From contig NW_026870588.1 in NCBI RefSeq assembly GCF_963576545.1, positions 62,001 to 126,000 of the forward strand: 64,000 bases of DNA, written 5' to 3'. This DNA is from Limanda limanda (taxonomy: Eukaryota; Chordata; Actinopteri; Pleuronectiformes; Pleuronectidae). Below, in pieces: positions 63,502-64,000 of this stretch (position 1 is the stretch's first letter; each line of letters opens with the position of its first letter). Under the pieces are notes generated by a model. It saw only the letters and a program-made list of their open reading frames with translations, made no database searches and had not been told where the DNA came from. The position numbers and the translations under genes are program-made.

Positions 63502-64000
63502 CCGAAAGTCGGAGAAGCTCAAGGATGGTACCGATCGATGCGCGCTACCCCATTTAGTGGGGGTAGAGCCTACTTGCAAGTCTCTCCGACCTTCACAAAA
63601 AAAGTTATTCAAGAATATCTCCTCAGATTTGGGGGAATTTCGTCGGTCGACCTCTTCCGAAGGTCGTACAAGCTCGGGGATGGTACCAATCGATCCGCAG
63701 GACCCAAATTAGTCCAGATGCAACCACTTTCCAAGTCTCTCCGACCTTCACAAAAAAAGTTATTCAAGAATATCTCTTTCTCCTATGTGCTTTCATCCCT
63801 AACCCTAACCCTAACCCTTCCGAAAGTCGGAGAAGCTCAAGGATGGTACTGATCGATGCGCGCTACCCCATTTAGTGGGGGTAGAGCCTACTTGCAAGTC
63901 TCTCCGACCTTCACAAAAAAAGTTATTCAAGAATATCTCTTTCTCCTATGTGCTTTCATCCCTAACCCTAACCCTAACCCTTCCGAAAGTCGGAGAAGCT
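63502..64000 (+). repeat. Right edge of the window, array continues
   Basis: Order: L1 (63502) S1 (63820), then 18 nt of a new core A at 63983-64000. The S unit has GGTACTGATC (C-to-T), creating a TGA at 63850-63852. The array runs off the window with no sign of ending. Confidence 0.93.

Larger units (their letters stand above)
1..64000 (+). repeat. Composite satellite array with embedded telomeric (CCCTAA) tracts
   Basis: The whole window is a head-to-tail array of two unit types, S (163 bp) and L (318 bp), with no interruption by other sequence. I placed 126 S and 137 L units from 1 to 63982, plus 18 nt of a further unit at 63983-64000. Every unit ends in a short run of CCCTAA hexamers, and every unit is on the same strand. 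Copies are nearly identical, usually differing at zero to three positions from consensus. Arrays like this are known from subtelomeres and heterochromatin of eukaryotes with TTAGGG telomeres; the subtelomeric placement here is inferred from the telomeric tracts, since no chromosome end or flanking unique DNA is in view. No gene, tRNA, rRNA or transposon was seen anywhere in it. Confidence 0.97.

Noticed and set aside
56..63852. Roughly 130 overlapping forward ORFs of 60-532 codons, most starting at GTG
   Set aside because: They are the same sequence in phased repeats. Starts are GTG inside TAGTG, each ORF begins in one S unit and ends after the next S, and lengths are 327+318k nt (less 6 per missing hexamer), set by the number of L units between. 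No domain, no promoter context and no codon signal; a eukaryote with TTAGGG telomeres would not normally start at GTG.
1..64000. CRISPR array
   Set aside because: Repeats are contiguous 163/318-bp units with no unique spacers; the alternating parts (T and K) are themselves identical from copy to copy.
1..64000. Ribosomal DNA intergenic spacer or 5S cluster
   Set aside because: No rRNA-like sequence occurs anywhere in 64 kb, whereas rDNA or 5S arrays would show a gene in each period.
1..64000. A true terminal telomere
   Set aside because: Hexamer runs never exceed three full copies plus a partial one and are always separated by 140 bp or more of satellite sequence.
1..64000. Bacterial repeat-protein gene (giant repetitive adhesin)
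   Set aside because: S units (163 bp) break the frame every few hundred bases and stops follow in every case; the telomeric motif also points to a eukaryote.
1..64000. Pure assembly artefact from collapsed or looped repeats
   Set aside because: The S/L order is irregular, private SNPs mark individual blocks and duplicated blocks differ by a few substitutions, which fits real sequence. Exact copy numbers still cannot be verified from the sequence alone.

Overview
The window is one uninterrupted tandem satellite array. I found no protein-coding gene, RNA gene, transposon or unique sequence. The repeats carry short (CCCTAA)n tracts, which are TTAGGG telomere repeats read on the C-rich strand. 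The source is therefore a eukaryote with TTAGGG-type telomeres (vertebrates, many other animals, filamentous fungi and some protists use this motif), and the location is probably subtelomeric. Nothing in the window narrows the organism further. GC content of the basic unit is about 47%.

Every base can be parsed with four modules. Core A and core B are both 120 bp and align without gaps. T is a 43-bp tail (20 bp unique plus 23 bp telomeric). K is a 35-bp non-telomeric linker. They combine in only two ways: a short unit S = A+T (163 bp) and a long unit L = A+K+B+T (318 bp). From position 1 to 63982 I count 126 S and 137 L units, that is 400 cores, followed by an 18-nt start of another unit. The lengths add up exactly once 20 units lacking one hexamer and three units with small indels (-1, +1, -2) are allowed for. 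All units point the same way.

Cores A and B differ at 24 of their first 75 positions but are identical over the last 45. The telomeric part of nearly every tail has exactly four GGG tracts on the minus strand, the minimum for an intramolecular G-quadruplex.

Above the unit level the array is a patchwork of recent segmental duplications, recognisable by shared rare variants and shared S/L order: 1117 bp (963-3196), 3367 bp (about 7.2-13.8 kb), 10.7 kb (20.8-25.4 kb against 31.5-36.2 kb, with a linked 9.4-kb-offset pair at 28.0-31.5 and 37.4-40.9 kb), 1435 bp (about 43.0-45.1 kb), 4317 bp (46.4-54.7 kb) and about 3041 bp (57.3-63.5 kb). Subfamilies are regional: an EcoRI-bearing linker occurs only before 12.8 kb, and a CAAC core A variant dominates about 25.9-47.1 kb.

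The long forward reading frames (up to 532 codons) arise because L is 318 bp, a multiple of three. Each S unit (163 bp) shifts the frame and leads to a stop, so I do not annotate them as genes. Unit maps below use run-length notation (S2 L3 = two S then three L) with unit start positions.
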